This document shows, in pieces, positions 16,062 through 24,304 of a DNA stretch of 40,503 nt; within the stretch, counting starts at the first letter, position 1; the number at the start of each line of letters is the position of its first letter. The stretch covers positions 1-40,503 of the forward strand of contig DASYAE010000267.1 in NCBI GenBank assembly GCA_036501535.1. Reading direction: 5' to 3'. Made by a program: the position numbers and the translations under genes. This DNA comes from DASYAE01 sp036501535 (lineage in GTDB: Bacteria; Actinomycetota; Actinomycetes; Streptomycetales; Catenulisporaceae). The notes beneath the pieces are model-generated. The model did no database searches. It was not told where the DNA came from and saw only the letters and a list, made by a program, of their open reading frames with translations.

Positions 16062-16790
16062 ATGAGAGCCATGACGACAATCAAGATCCCCGTCGAAGAC
16101 GGCACCACGCTGCCCGCATACCTAGCCCGGCCCAACACAGACCCGGCCCCGGTCGGCATGATCGTTGCGCACGAACTGTTCGGTGTGAACCCGGACATCC
16201 GCGCAGTCGCCGACGACCTGGCCGGCGCAGGTTTCCTCACCATCGCGCCCGAGTTCTACCACCGCGAGACCACACCGGGCCGCTGGCTGGAACGCGACGA
16301 CGCCGGCCGCAAAGAGGGCTTCGACCACCTCCATCACCTCCACCGCGACCAGGCGATAGCCGACGCCACTGCAAGCCTGCACTGGCTGCGTTCCCACCCG
16401 GGAATCGCACACATCGCCACAGTCGGCTTCAGCGCAGGCGGCCACCTGAGCTACCTGGCAGCCTGCCAACTACCGATCAGCCGGACCGCCATCCTCTACG
16501 GCGGCTGGCTGCCCACCACCGACATCCCGATGAGCCGCCCCACCCCCACACTAGACCTGACCCCAGGAATCACCGGCCGAATCCTCTACCTAGTAGGCGA
16601 GGACGACGCACTGATCGACACCACCCAACGCGACCAGATCCGCACCGCACTGACCACCGCAGCCATAGACCACGACCTGGTCACCTACCCAGGCGTCGCC
16701 CACGCCTTCTTCTGGCCCAACACGCCGCCCTTCAGCCAAGAGGCCCGAGACGACGCCTGGCGCAGAATATTGGCCCTACTCGAATCCTGA
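16062..16790 (+). CDS. Dienelactone hydrolase family protein
   Basis: 242 residues (ATG 16062; ATG 16071 is a second option giving MTTIKIPVEDG). An alpha/beta hydrolase with family marks: IVAHELFGVNPDIRAVADDLA after the first strands, the nucleophile elbow TVGFSAGGHLSYLA (Ser in place of the Cys of true dienelactone hydrolase), the acid region LVGEDDALI, and the final catalytic His in PGVAHAFFWP. The Ser nucleophile suggests esterase-like activity; the substrate is unknown. It is divergent from an MmyB-like regulator that is its likely controller. Convergent with the tRNA genes beyond a set of hairpins. Confidence 0.88.
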   Translation: MRAMTTIKIPVEDGTTLPAYLARPNTDPAPVGMIVAHELFGVNPDIRAVADDLAGAGFLTIAPEFYHRETTPGRWLERDDAGRKEGFDHLHHLHRDQAIADATASLHWLRSHPGIAHIATVGFSAGGHLSYLAACQLPISRTAILYGGWLPTTDIPMSRPTPTLDLTPGITGRILYLVGEDDALIDTTQRDQIRTALTTAAIDHDLVTYPGVAHAFFWPNTPPFSQEARDDAWRRILALLES

Positions 16791-16859
16791 CTACGACCCC
16801 TCACACCCCCACCGGCCAACGCAACTCACCCCCAGCGCAACCCCTGCCGGGGAGTCCAG

Positions 16860-16906
16860 AGGGGCGAAGCCCCTTTGGCGCGGGGGCGCGGGGGTCGTAC
16901 CCCCGC
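16860..16906. terminator. Two tandem hairpins after the hydrolase gene
   Basis: AGGGGC-GAA-GCCCCT at 16860-16874 is followed by TT, and GCGGGGGT-CGT-ACCCCCGC occupies 16888-16906. They lie between the convergent hydrolase and tRNA genes. The first resembles the small GC-rich stem-loop units found repeatedly in actinobacterial intergenic regions. Confidence 0.55.
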
Positions 16907-16920
16907 ACAAACACGACGAA

Positions 16921-16959
16921 GCCGCTCCTGCGCGGGAGCGAAGCGAGCGCAGGAGCGGC
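16921..16959 (-). terminator. Terminator downstream of tRNA-Phe
   Basis: A perfect 13-bp stem (16921-16933 with 16947-16959) lies 9 nt past the 3' end of tRNA-Phe. On the minus strand it is followed by a T-enriched stretch, supporting use as terminator for the tRNA transcript. Confidence 0.7.
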
Positions 16960-16968
16960 CAAGGCGAG

Positions 16969-17042
16969 TGGCCAGGGGCAGGATCGAACTGCCGACCTAT
17001 CGCTTTTCAGGCGATCGCTCGTACCAACTGAGCTACCTGGCC
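16969..17042 (-). tRNA. tRNA-Phe (GAA)
   Basis: 74 nt folding into a full cloverleaf on the minus strand: 7-bp acceptor stem GGCCAGG/CCTGGCC, D-arm AGCTCAGTTGGTA, anticodon stem ATCGC/GCGAT around the loop CTGAAAA (anticodon GAA), and T-arm with GTTCGATC. Discriminator A; the CCA end is not encoded. Confidence 0.97.
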
Positions 17043-17099
17043 CCGGATGGCAACAGGCGCCACGGATAATGATCCGCAGCGCCCTCTGCTGCTTCCGAG

Positions 17100-17174
17100 C
17101 GGTCCTGACGGGATTTGAACCCGCGGCCTTCACCTTGACAGGGTGACGAGCACTCCTAGCTGCTCCACAGGACC
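17100..17174 (-). tRNA. tRNA-Asp (GUC)
   Basis: 75 nt on the minus strand: acceptor stem GGTCCTG/CAGGACC, anticodon stem TCACC/GGTGA around CTGTCAA (anticodon GTC), T-arm with GGTTCAAATCC, discriminator G, no encoded CCA. It lies 57 nt upstream of tRNA-Phe and is probably co-transcribed with it. The tRNA-Glu often found in this actinobacterial cluster is not present within the window. Confidence 0.97.
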
Positions 17175-17207
17175 ATGTGTGTTCTTCTCGGCCTCGCGTT
17201 GCGCTCC

Positions 17208-17213
17208 ATCATA
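17208..17213 (-). promoter_or_regulatory. Probable -10 box of the tRNA-Asp/Phe transcript
   Basis: On the minus strand TATGAT (5 of 6 to consensus) lies 33 nt before the tRNA-Asp 5' end. No convincing -35 at 16-18 bp spacing was seen. Confidence 0.4.
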
Positions 17214-17599
17214 GTCGGTTCGCAGCGTGAGTCGTACCGCTTATTCCCTATTCCGGCCCGGATCCGGTCGGCGCCGGTCAGCCGGTGCTCTGGCTGGCGG
17301 TTGGGCCCGGATTGGGCACTCGTGCATGCTAGCTGCACCTTTGTCGGTGGCGCAAATCCTCTTGTCGGCAGTTGGTCAGCGCGTTCCCGGGGCTTGACCG
17401 GCGCTCGACCGGCGCTTGGTCGGTGCCCGACCGGCCCTGCGCCGGTGCCCGACCCGTGCCGCGCGGGCGTTCGGCGGGCGCGGCGGGCCTTGGCCCCTGT
17501 CGTCCCTCTTGTCGAACCCTGTTGTGTTGCGTCGCGCCATGATCCTTCGGGCGGGCTAGGATTCAGAGCCGTTGCGCGGTTGCGCCACTTACCTCAACG
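17214..17599. repeat. Gene-free stretch with degenerate GC-rich repeats
   Basis: No gene seen. The 12-mer CGGTGCCCGACC occurs at 17421-17432 and 17443-17454, and GACCGGCGCT occurs at 17396-17405 and 17407-17416. The upstream part (to about 17350) is less GC-rich and may hold the tRNA promoter. Confidence 0.45.
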
Positions 17600-17614
17600 G
17601 TGCGGGAGGTCATT

Positions 17615-18823
17615 GTGAGCGACGTCATGGCTGTGGTCGGCGGACGGGTGGTGCCGATCGAGGGGGAGCCGGTCGACGGGGGCACGGTCCTGGTCGAGTC
17701 GGGGCGGATCACGGCGGTCGGGGACGGCTCGCTTGCCGTGCCGGCCGGGGCTCGGGTCGTCGATGCGGCGGGGAAGTGGGTGCTGCCGGGGTTCATCGAG
17801 GCGCACGGGCATGTGGGGGTGCACGAGGAGGGCGAGGGCTGGGCCGGCGCGGATGTCAACGAGATGACCGAGCCGGTGACCGCGCAGGTGCGTGCGCTGG
17901 ACGCGATCAATCCGGACGAGGAGGGGTGGCGCGACGCGGTCATCGGCGGCGTGCTCGCGGTGAACGTGAATCCGGGCTCGGGTAATCCGATCGGCGGGCA
18001 GACAGTGGCGCTCAAGTCGTACGGGGGCACGGTGGACGACCGGCTGCTGCGGCAGCCCTCGGGGCTGAAGTCGGCGCTGGGCGAGAATCCGAAGCGGGTG
18101 TACGGGGACAGGAAGCAGATGCCGTCGACGCGGCTCGGCGTCGCCGCGGTGATCCGGTCGGCCTTCGTCGATGCCGCGAACTACCTCGCGAAGATCGCGG
18201 CGGAGGAGGCCAAGCCGGAGGCGGAGCGCAAGGCCGTCGAGCGGGACCTGAAGCTGGAGGCGCTGGGGCGGGTGCTGCGGCGGGAGATCCCGTGGCGGCA
18301 GCACGTGCACCGGGCCGACGACATCGCCACTGCGCTGCGGATCGCCGAGGAGTTCGGCTACGAGCTGGTGATCGACCACGGGACCGAGGCGCACCTGGTC
18401 GCCGACAAGCTCGCCGCGCGCGGCGTGCCGGTCATCATCGGGCCGCTGTTCACCTCGCGCTCGAAGGTCGAGCTGCGCAACCGCTCGCTGCGCAACCCGG
18501 GGCTGCTGGCCAAGGCCGGGGTCACGATCGCGATCACCACGGACCACCCGGTGGTGCCGATCAACTTCCTGGTGCACCAGGCGACGCTGGCGGTCAAGGA
18601 GGGGCTGGACCGGGACACCGCGCTGCGGTCGCTGACGATCAACCCGGCCCGGATCGTCGGCGTCGCGGACCGGCTCGGCTCGCTGGCCCCGGGCAAGGAC
18701 GCGGACCTGTGCATCTGGTCCGGCGACCCGCTGGACGTGATGCAGCGGGTCGAACGCGCCTTCATCGACGGCCGCGAGATCTACACGTTCGACTACGCCG
18801 CGGGCGTCGGCGTCTTCCACTGA
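17615..18823 (+). CDS. Amidohydrolase family protein (imidazolonepropionase-like)
   Basis: 402 residues from GTG 17615, which has GGGAGG 6 nt upstream; the earlier GTG 17600 does not. Layout is that of metal-dependent amidohydrolases: N-terminal beta segment (VVGGRVVPIEGEPV), first metal site GFIEAHGHVG, central WRQHVHRADDI, second histidine region LVIDHGTEAH, the C-terminal metal Asp region ITTDHPVVPINF, and the closing LAPGKDADLCIWSGDPL, which completes the small beta domain. Substrate unknown; relatives include imidazolonepropionase-like and cyclic amide or peptide hydrolases. No hut genes are adjacent. A strong hairpin follows. Confidence 0.87.
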   Translation: MSDVMAVVGGRVVPIEGEPVDGGTVLVESGRITAVGDGSLAVPAGARVVDAAGKWVLPGFIEAHGHVGVHEEGEGWAGADVNEMTEPVTAQVRALDAINPDEEGWRDAVIGGVLAVNVNPGSGNPIGGQTVALKSYGGTVDDRLLRQPSGLKSALGENPKRVYGDRKQMPSTRLGVAAVIRSAFVDAANYLAKIAAEEAKPEAERKAVERDLKLEALGRVLRREIPWRQHVHRADDIATALRIAEEFGYELVIDHGTEAHLVADKLAARGVPVIIGPLFTSRSKVELRNRSLRNPGLLAKAGVTIAITTDHPVVPINFLVHQATLAVKEGLDRDTALRSLTINPARIVGVADRLGSLAPGKDADLCIWSGDPLDVMQRVERAFIDGREIYTFDYAAGVGVFH

Positions 18824-18904
18824 TTCCGTTGACGGTCCGCAGCTGCCGCTGAAGTATCTCGCCGAGGTACTTCTGCGGGCACTGACGCGCGGGGCGGCGG
18901 AGCG

Positions 18905-18951
18905 ATGGGGCGGCGGGGGCGGGCGGGAGCGTCCGGTGCCCGCCGCCCCAT
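18905..18951 (+). terminator. Terminator of the amidohydrolase gene
   Basis: A perfect 13-bp stem (18905-18917 with 18939-18951). A smaller hairpin at 18851-18873 (GAAGTATCTCG with CGAGGTACTTC, one wobble) lies between it and the stop codon. Confidence 0.7.
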
Positions 18952-19389
18952 GCGGCGCACTGGAGCACAGAGGTTTAAGAAGGTTTAAGACCGGCACTTG
19001 GGTTCAAGACCGGCTCGCACCGGCCTCGTCCCCGTCCCATTTCTCGGCGCAATTCGGATATGGCCGGCAGTCCGCCGCGGCGATTCGCCGTCCGGGGTTG
19101 GCTCCCCATTGACATCGAAGAGGTCTAGTCCAATTATGGTGCCCGGCCGCGCGATCGGAGGCGCCTCGGGCACCACCCGCTCCGCCGCGCAGCGCCAGCC
19201 ACGCCATGACCCGCAGCACAGCCCTGCCCGACCCGCACCGGCACCGCACCGACGCCGCCGTTTCCCCGGCTTCGGCACGGCCGCCCGCGCGCCGACCACA
19301 TCCGAGCCGCCCCGCGGGCGACATCGCGCCACCGTCGCCGCACGGCCCTGATGAGGCCGCGCGCATCCTCATCCAGTGGGAGCCGATCC
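18952..19389 (+). other. Leader and promoter region of the chitinase
   Basis: No gene assigned. It holds the chitinase promoter (19109-19137) and, if that promoter is used, a 5' leader of about 245 nt. A short Arg/Pro-rich frame starting at ATG 19206 overlaps the chitinase in another frame and looks like a codon-bias shadow. Confidence 0.5.
19109..19137 (+). promoter_or_regulatory. Chitinase promoter with embedded DasR-like (dre) operator
   Basis: TTGACA (19109-19114), a 17-nt spacer, and AATTAT (19132-19137) make a good vegetative-type promoter. Inside the spacer, AGGTCTAGTCCA (19121-19132) matches 10 of 12 bases of TGGTCTAGACCA, the DasR-responsive core reported for Streptomyces chitinase promoters. 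DasR represses chitin and N-acetylglucosamine genes until amino-sugar phosphates accumulate. The position over the promoter fits repression. The dasR gene itself is not in the window. Confidence 0.6.
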
Positions 19390-20442
19390 ATGCATATACG
19401 CACGTCCCTGCGTGCTGGAATCAGCGCGTTCGCCCTCACCGCCGCCGTCGGGGGGCTCGTCGCCTCCGCGCTGCCGGCCCAGGCGGACATCGCCTTCGCC
19501 AACCCGATGCCGACCCACGTCTTCGCCCCCTACTTCGAGGCCTACAACGGCGACGACCCGGCCGTGCTGTCGCAGGAGTCCGGCGCCAAGTACCTCGTGT
19601 TCGCCTTCATCCAGACCGCCGCCGCCGGCTCCTGCACCGCGTACTGGAACGGCTCGACCAGCCAGCCGCTGGCCTACTCCACCTTCGGCCGGCAGATCTC
19701 CGAGATCCAGGCCCGGGGCGGCCAGGTCGTGCCCTCCTTCGGCGGCTACACCGCCGACACCACCAACACCGACATCGCAGACAGCTGCACCGACGTCAAC
19801 TCGATCGCCGCGGTCTACGAGAGCCTGATCACCACCTACCACATCACCCGGATCGACCTCGACATCGAGGCCGACTCGCTGAGCAACACCGCCGGCATCC
19901 ACCGGCGCGACGAGGCGGTCGCCGAGACCGAGGCGTGGGCGGCGCGGCACGGCCACAACATCCAGTTCTCGTACACGCTGCCGAGCGCCGCGACCGGCCT
20001 GGGCGCCACCGGCGTCGCGGTGCTGCAGGACGCGCAGTCGGTCGGCGCGCGGGTCAGCGTGGTGAATGCGATGACCTTCGACTACTACTACGGCACCGAG
20101 CAGGAGATGGCCACCGACACCGAGACGGCCGGCCAGGGCGTGTTCGAGCAGCTCAAGACCCTGCATCCGAACGAGTCCGCGCGGCAGCTGTGGAGCCAGA
20201 TCGGCATCACCGAGATGCCGGGCATCGACGACTTCGGCCCGGACGAGACCTTCACCCAGGCCGACGCGCAGACCGTACTGCAGTGGGCGCAGCAGAAGGG
20301 CATCAGCACGCTGTCCTTCTGGGCGCTGCAGCGGGACAACGGCGGCTGCGTGGGCACCAAGGGCGCCGGGACCTGCTCCGGCGTGGCGCAGCCGGACTGG
20401 TACTTCAGCCACACCTTCGAGCGCTTCACGAACTGGTTCTAG
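19390..20442 (+). CDS. Secreted GH18 chitinase
   Basis: 350 residues from ATG 19390 (GGGAG 7 nt upstream). Residues 1-32 are a Sec signal peptide (MHIRTSLRAGISAFALTAAV, cleavage near LPAQA). A single GH18 TIM barrel follows: YLVFAFIQ (strand 2), VVPSFGGY (the SxGG motif), and the catalytic ITRIDLDIE with D156, D158 and the proton donor E160. NAMTFDYYY, where a catalytic Tyr or Asp sits, and LSFWALQRDNGGC near the end complete the barrel. No carbohydrate-binding module is present. Its make-up resembles ChiC/D-type bacterial chitinases lacking the alpha+beta insertion. Likely controlled by DasR. Confidence 0.9.
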   Translation: MHIRTSLRAGISAFALTAAVGGLVASALPAQADIAFANPMPTHVFAPYFEAYNGDDPAVLSQESGAKYLVFAFIQTAAAGSCTAYWNGSTSQPLAYSTFGRQISEIQARGGQVVPSFGGYTADTTNTDIADSCTDVNSIAAVYESLITTYHITRIDLDIEADSLSNTAGIHRRDEAVAETEAWAARHGHNIQFSYTLPSAATGLGATGVAVLQDAQSVGARVSVVNAMTFDYYYGTEQEMATDTETAGQGVFEQLKTLHPNESARQLWSQIGITEMPGIDDFGPDETFTQADAQTVLQWAQQKGISTLSFWALQRDNGGCVGTKGAGTCSGVAQPDWYFSHTFERFTNWF

Positions 20443-20463
20443 GCCTCGAGCGGGCATACCGCA

Positions 20464-20499
20464 CGCTGTGCCCGGGTTGGGAACGACCCGGGCACAGCG
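20464..20499. terminator. Bidirectional terminator between chitinase and EamA genes
   Basis: A perfect 14-bp stem (20464-20477 with 20486-20499) and 8-nt loop sit in the 59-bp gap between two convergent genes, so it probably serves both. Confidence 0.8.
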
Positions 20500-20501
20500 C
20501 G

Positions 20502-21557
20502 TTAGACGCGCGCCGCCGCGTCAGGGTTCGATCCGCGGTCCGACGAGGATGAGGGCGAGTTCGTGGATTGAGATAGCTCGTCCGACACCTCCGACACCTC
20601 CGACACCTCCGACGCATCCGGCTCCTCCGCGGCATCGCGGCGCGGTCTGCGCGCGACGATCACCGAGACGACCACCAGCGCGGAGCCGACCGCCTCCCAA
20701 CCGGTCAGCGGCTCGGACAGGATGACCGCGCCGAGCAGGACCGCCACGACAGGGTTCACATATGCGTAGGTCGACACGGTGGTCAGCGGCAGCCGGCCGA
20801 GCGCGAAGCCGAACGCCGAGAAGGCGATGATGGAGCCCGGCACGATCAGGTAGGCCAGGGCGAGCCAGGTCGAGCCGCTGACGTGGGACCAGGCGATGCG
20901 GGAGAAGTCGCCGTGGACCGCGGCGGCGGCCAGCAGGACCGCTCCGGCGACCAGCATCTCCATCGCAGTGGCCAGCATCGTGCGGCCGGGCAGCGCAAGC
21001 CGGTGCGAGAGCACGGAGCCGAGCCCCCACGCCGCCGAGGCGAACAGCACGATGAGCACGCCGCCGGGCTTCACCGCCCCGGACAGGCCGGCCAGGACCA
21101 CCACGCCCGCCATACCGATCGCGAGGCCTGATGCGGTCCGCGCGGTCGGGCGGGACCGGTCGATCGGCCAGGCGAAGGCCACCATCCACAGCGGCACCGT
21201 GGCGACGAGGACCGCCGCCACGCCGGACGGGAGGGTCTGCTCGGCGATGGTCACCCCGCCGTTGCCGCACACCGGCAGCAGGACGGCGACGACCGCGACG
21301 GCCAGCCACTGCTTGCGTCCGGGCTTGTCCTCGCGGCGCGCTTCCGTCCCGCCGGCACGGATCGCGAACGGGTAGAGCAACAGCCCGGCGATGAGGTACC
21401 GCACTCCGGCGAGTGTCAGCGGCGGCAGGCCGCGCACGCCGATCCGGATCGCGAGGTAGGTCGACCCCCAGACGAGGTAGACCACGGTCAGGGCGGCCCA
21501 GCCGGCCAGGTCCCCGGACCGGCCGAGCCGCGTGGTGAAGGCACGCATACCGTCCAT
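20502..21557 (-). CDS. EamA/DMT-family membrane transporter
   Basis: 351 residues with ten hydrophobic segments in two EamA repeats. The first opens with LAGWAALTVVYLVWGSTYLAIRIG and the second with GVLIVLFASAAWGLGSVLSHRL; both have the WGs signature. The last helix ends at ALVVVSVIVARRPRR. The cytoplasmic tail carries a SEV SEV SEV repeat encoded by 9-bp tandem repeats at 20581-20607. Family members export amino acids, metabolites or drugs; the substrate here cannot be told. ATG 21557 is the start; ATG 21548 is possible. Convergent with the chitinase. Confidence 0.9.
   Translation of the reverse strand: MDGMRAFTTRLGRSGDLAGWAALTVVYLVWGSTYLAIRIGVRGLPPLTLAGVRYLIAGLLLYPFAIRAGGTEARREDKPGRKQWLAVAVVAVLLPVCGNGGVTIAEQTLPSGVAAVLVATVPLWMVAFAWPIDRSRPTARTASGLAIGMAGVVVLAGLSGAVKPGGVLIVLFASAAWGLGSVLSHRLALPGRTMLATAMEMLVAGAVLLAAAAVHGDFSRIAWSHVSGSTWLALAYLIVPGSIIAFSAFGFALGRLPLTTVSTYAYVNPVVAVLLGAVILSEPLTGWEAVGSALVVVSVIVARRPRRDAAEEPDASEVSEVSEVSDELSQSTNSPSSSSDRGSNPDAAARV
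20581..20607. repeat. 9-bp coding tandem repeat
   Basis: Three exact copies of TCCGACACC plus a degenerate fourth, within the 3' end of the EamA gene. They encode repeated Ser-Glu-Val in its tail. Confidence 0.85.
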
Positions 21558-21643
21558 GATCCGCCCGGCTCCGGCCGTCGGCGAGGGACGGAAGTGCCAG
21601 GCAGCGGTGAATTCGTGCCAGATCTGGTCAGTGCATCAGCGCA

Positions 21644-22438
21644 TCAGTTCCGCGAGAACCCACCGTCGCTGCGCAGTAGCTGACCGTTGATCCAGCCGCC
21701 TTCCGGCGAGCACAGGAACGCGGTCAGGTTCGCCGCGTCGACGGGCGTTCCGGACCGGCCGAGTGGAGTGGCCTGCACGATCTCGGCTTTCAGGGAATCG
21801 GACATCCAGCCGTTGTCCGTCGGCCCGGGGTTGACGCAGTTCGCGGTGACGCCCAGCGAGGCCAGCTCGTAGGCGGCGGCGATGACGATCCGGTCCAGTG
21901 CTCCCTTCGAGGCGCCATAGGGCATGTTGCCGACGGTGGCGTCCGAGGTCAGCGCAATGATTCGGCCGGTGCCGTGGGCGCCGGCGAAACGGCGCGCGTA
22001 TTCGCGGATCAGCAGCCATGCTGCGCGCGCGTTCACCGCGAAGTGGCGGTCGAAGGACTCGAGACTGGTCTCCAGGATGGTCGAGTCGACCGACTCGCAG
22101 TGCCCGAGGATGAGCGCGCCGACCGGTCCCAGCGCCTCCTGCACCCGGTCGAACACCCGGGCCGGCGTTTCGACGTGCTCGAAGTCCGCCTCCATCGCGA
22201 AGCCGCGGGCGCCGGCCTGCCGGAGGCGCTGGGTCAGCTCGTCGGCGGCGCCGTCATCGACGCCCCACTCCATGCGCGCGTCGTACGGCGCGAAGTGGGT
22301 GAAGGCGACGTCCCAGCCGGTCTCGGCCAGCCGGAGCGCGATCGCGGTGGCGATCCCGAGGCGGCGCCCGGCTCCGGTGACGAGGGCCACCGGCCGCGCG
22401 GAGGGCCGGGATCCGCTGGTGGCCATATCGGCGCTCAT
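21644..22438 (-). CDS. SDR family oxidoreductase
   Basis: 264 residues, classical short-chain dehydrogenase. Cofactor motif VTGAGRRLGIA (TGxxxGxG) at about 20-30, ALILGHCES in place of the usual NNAG region, catalytic Ser in IIALTSDAT, and Tyr-x-x-x-Lys as PYGASKGALDRI. The closing NCVNPGPTDNGWM and INGQLLRSDGGFS are typical of 3-oxoacyl-ACP-reductase-like SDRs. The Arg in GAGRRLG suggests NADPH preference. ATG 22438 has an excellent ribosome-binding site (GGAGGTGA, 6 nt). Substrate unknown. Confidence 0.9.
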   Translation of the reverse strand: MSADMATSGSRPSARPVALVTGAGRRLGIATAIALRLAETGWDVAFTHFAPYDARMEWGVDDGAADELTQRLRQAGARGFAMEADFEHVETPARVFDRVQEALGPVGALILGHCESVDSTILETSLESFDRHFAVNARAAWLLIREYARRFAGAHGTGRIIALTSDATVGNMPYGASKGALDRIVIAAAYELASLGVTANCVNPGPTDNGWMSDSLKAEIVQATPLGRSGTPVDAANLTAFLCSPEGGWINGQLLRSDGGFSRN

Positions 22439-22488
22439 ACGCCGTCACCTCCGTTCATCCGTCGGTCGGTCCGTCCGATGAGGGATGA

Positions 22489-22920
22489 TCGCAAGGCGGG
22501 ACGGCCGGCGCAACCGGATATCGGCATCGCGCCCGGGAACGCCGCCGTCGGTCGGTTCGTTGTCTCACTGGTCCGCATGATTCTGCGACTGCGGTCGTCT
22601 GTTGGTCGTCTGCCCGGAGCGGAGACCAGGCCGAGACGCTGGAACGCTGGTCGGAACAGGCCCAGGCGAGGATCGCGACGCTCCGCGCGGACCTGGCGGC
22701 GCTGCAGGAAGTCGAGGACCAGCTGACGGAGCGCTCCGCGCAGATGCAGGAGCAGGTCAGCGACTTCCGGGTGGCCATGGACCTGGCCTACGCGCGCCTG
22801 GCGCTCGCACGGACCTCAGGGGTCGCCGACGAGGTTTTGGGAACACTCGGCGATGCGGTGACGTACATGGAGATGGCCATCAAGGCTGCGATACCAAAGG
22901 CGCCCTCGTATACCGAGTGA
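22489..22920 (+). pseudogene. Coiled-coil protein remnant lacking a start codon
   Basis: From about 22633 to the TGA at 22918-22920 the frame reads like a real gene: high third-position GC and about 95 residues of heptad-like helix (LERWSEQAQARIATLRADL, LQEVEDQLTERSAQMQEQV, then MDLAYARLALARTSG). The frame is open back to 22489 but has no ATG, GTG or TTG before 22708, and the 22489-22632 part translates to non-gene-like sequence. I read it as the 3' end of a small coiled-coil gene that lost its 5' part, or one using an unusual CTG start near 22639. Function unknown. Confidence 0.45.
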
Positions 22921-22946
22921 GTGCGATGCGCCTTGGCCGCGCAGCC

Positions 22947-22981
22947 ATGTGGCCGGGACGCCCGCCGCATCCCGGCCACAT
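22947..22981. terminator. Terminator between the coiled-coil remnant and xylanase
   Basis: A perfect 12-bp stem (22947-22958 with 22970-22981). It lies 27 nt after the plus-strand remnant and 49 nt after the minus-strand xylanase stop, so it can serve both. Confidence 0.7.
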
Positions 22982-23029
22982 GATCGGTTCCGGGGCAGCT
23001 CCCGGACGTGTGCTGTCGGCTCTGGATTC

Positions 23030-24220
23030 CTAGAAGTGCGCGCCGGATCCGTTGCGGTGCGGTGCGCCGTACGCCGCGAGCCGCAGCTCCTCCATCAGAT
23101 TGCCGACGGCCGCCTTCGGGTTGAGGTTCACGTCGTAGATCGCTGCGTAGCCCTCGCCCTTGAAGGTGCCGGGCACCCACGAGTCCGCGTCGCCGAAGCC
23201 CCACACGGTGAACGAGATCAGCTCGGGCACCGAGATGGCCTGCTTCAGCATCTCCACGTACATATACGGCTGCGCGAACTGCGACAGGTGATCGGTGGGC
23301 ACCTGGTCGGTCGCGTCGTTGACGAAGGTGCGCACGTCGGCCTCGGTGATCGCCACCTTCAGGCCGAGGTCGGCGTACCGCTGCAGGTCGGCCGCCAGCT
23401 GGGTCGGGAAGCCGTACTGGGTGTCGAGGTGGCCCTGGTTGCCCACTCCGTCGATCGGCACGCCCTGGCTCTTCATCTGCTGCAGCCAGGCGTAGGCGGC
23501 GTCGCTCTTGGCGTTCGTGCCGTCCTCGCCGCCGATGTTGTAGTCGTTGTAGAACAGCAGCGCGTGCGGGTCCGCCTCACGGGCCCAGCGGAAGGCCTGC
23601 GGCAGGATGTCCGGGCCGAGGTTGGAGATCCAGAAGTCGTTCGGGTTGATGCCGGAGGGGTCGGCGTCGAGGAAGAACTCGTTCGCCACGTCCCACTGCC
23701 AGATCCTGCCGCGGTAGCGGCCCACCTCGGTGAAGATGTGCTGCTTGAGCAGGGACGCCAGCTCGGTGGCGCTGATCGTGCCGTTCGCCACGCCGGTGGT
23801 GAGCCAGGTGGGGAGCTGGTTGTGCCAGGTCAGGGTGTGGCCGCGGACCAGCTGCCCGTGCTGCTCTGCGTAGGCGACCAGGCGGTCGGCCCCGGACCAG
23901 TCGAACACGCCCTGTTCGGGCTCGACGACGCCCCATTTCATCTCGTTGCCCGGCGTGACGACCGAGAACTGGCCGGAGACGATGTCGTTGTAGGCGGGGG
24001 TGTCCAGGTCGAACGGGATGACCGCGGTGCCGAACCGCAGACCGATCTTCGCGGCGAGCCCGCGCAGCGTGTCCGGTGCGTTTGCGGGCGGTCCGCCGAG
24101 GTTCGGCGCGGACCCGCTGTCGGTGGAGCCGGTGGTGCTGGCGGCGGCGGTGGCGGTCGTGAAGCCGGGCAGCGCGACCGCTCCGGCGGCGCCCATCGCG
24201 AGGAAACTCCGTCGTCTCAT
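23030..24220 (-). CDS. Secreted GH10 endo-1,4-beta-xylanase
   Basis: 396 residues from ATG 24220 (AGGAGG 7 nt upstream). The N-terminus MRRRSFLAMGAAGAVALPG is a twin-arginine signal, so export should be by the Tat route in folded form. A single GH10 barrel follows: VTPGNEMKWGVVEP, VRGHTLTWHNQLPTWL, the acid/base Glu in WDVANEFF (E181) and the nucleophile in VAITEADVR (E293), then ISFTVWGFGDADSW. No carbohydrate-binding domain. It cleaves internal xylan bonds outside the cell. Two identical palindromes 85 and 229 bp upstream suggest control by a LacI-type xylan regulator. Confidence 0.95.
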   Translation of the reverse strand: MRRRSFLAMGAAGAVALPGFTTATAAASTTGSTDSGSAPNLGGPPANAPDTLRGLAAKIGLRFGTAVIPFDLDTPAYNDIVSGQFSVVTPGNEMKWGVVEPEQGVFDWSGADRLVAYAEQHGQLVRGHTLTWHNQLPTWLTTGVANGTISATELASLLKQHIFTEVGRYRGRIWQWDVANEFFLDADPSGINPNDFWISNLGPDILPQAFRWAREADPHALLFYNDYNIGGEDGTNAKSDAAYAWLQQMKSQGVPIDGVGNQGHLDTQYGFPTQLAADLQRYADLGLKVAITEADVRTFVNDATDQVPTDHLSQFAQPYMYVEMLKQAISVPELISFTVWGFGDADSWVPGTFKGEGYAAIYDVNLNPKAAVGNLMEELRLAAYGAPHRNGSGAHF

Positions 24221-24304
24221 GCGATTGCCTCCTAGAGCCGGGGAAAGCCGCGCGCCCCACAGCTTTTCGAGGTGCCGGCCCGCGCTGTTCTGCGGGCTGG
24301 GCTT

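Noticed and set aside
17175..17350. A tRNA-Glu completing a Glu-Asp-Phe cluster
   Set aside because: No cloverleaf could be built from this stretch on either strand.
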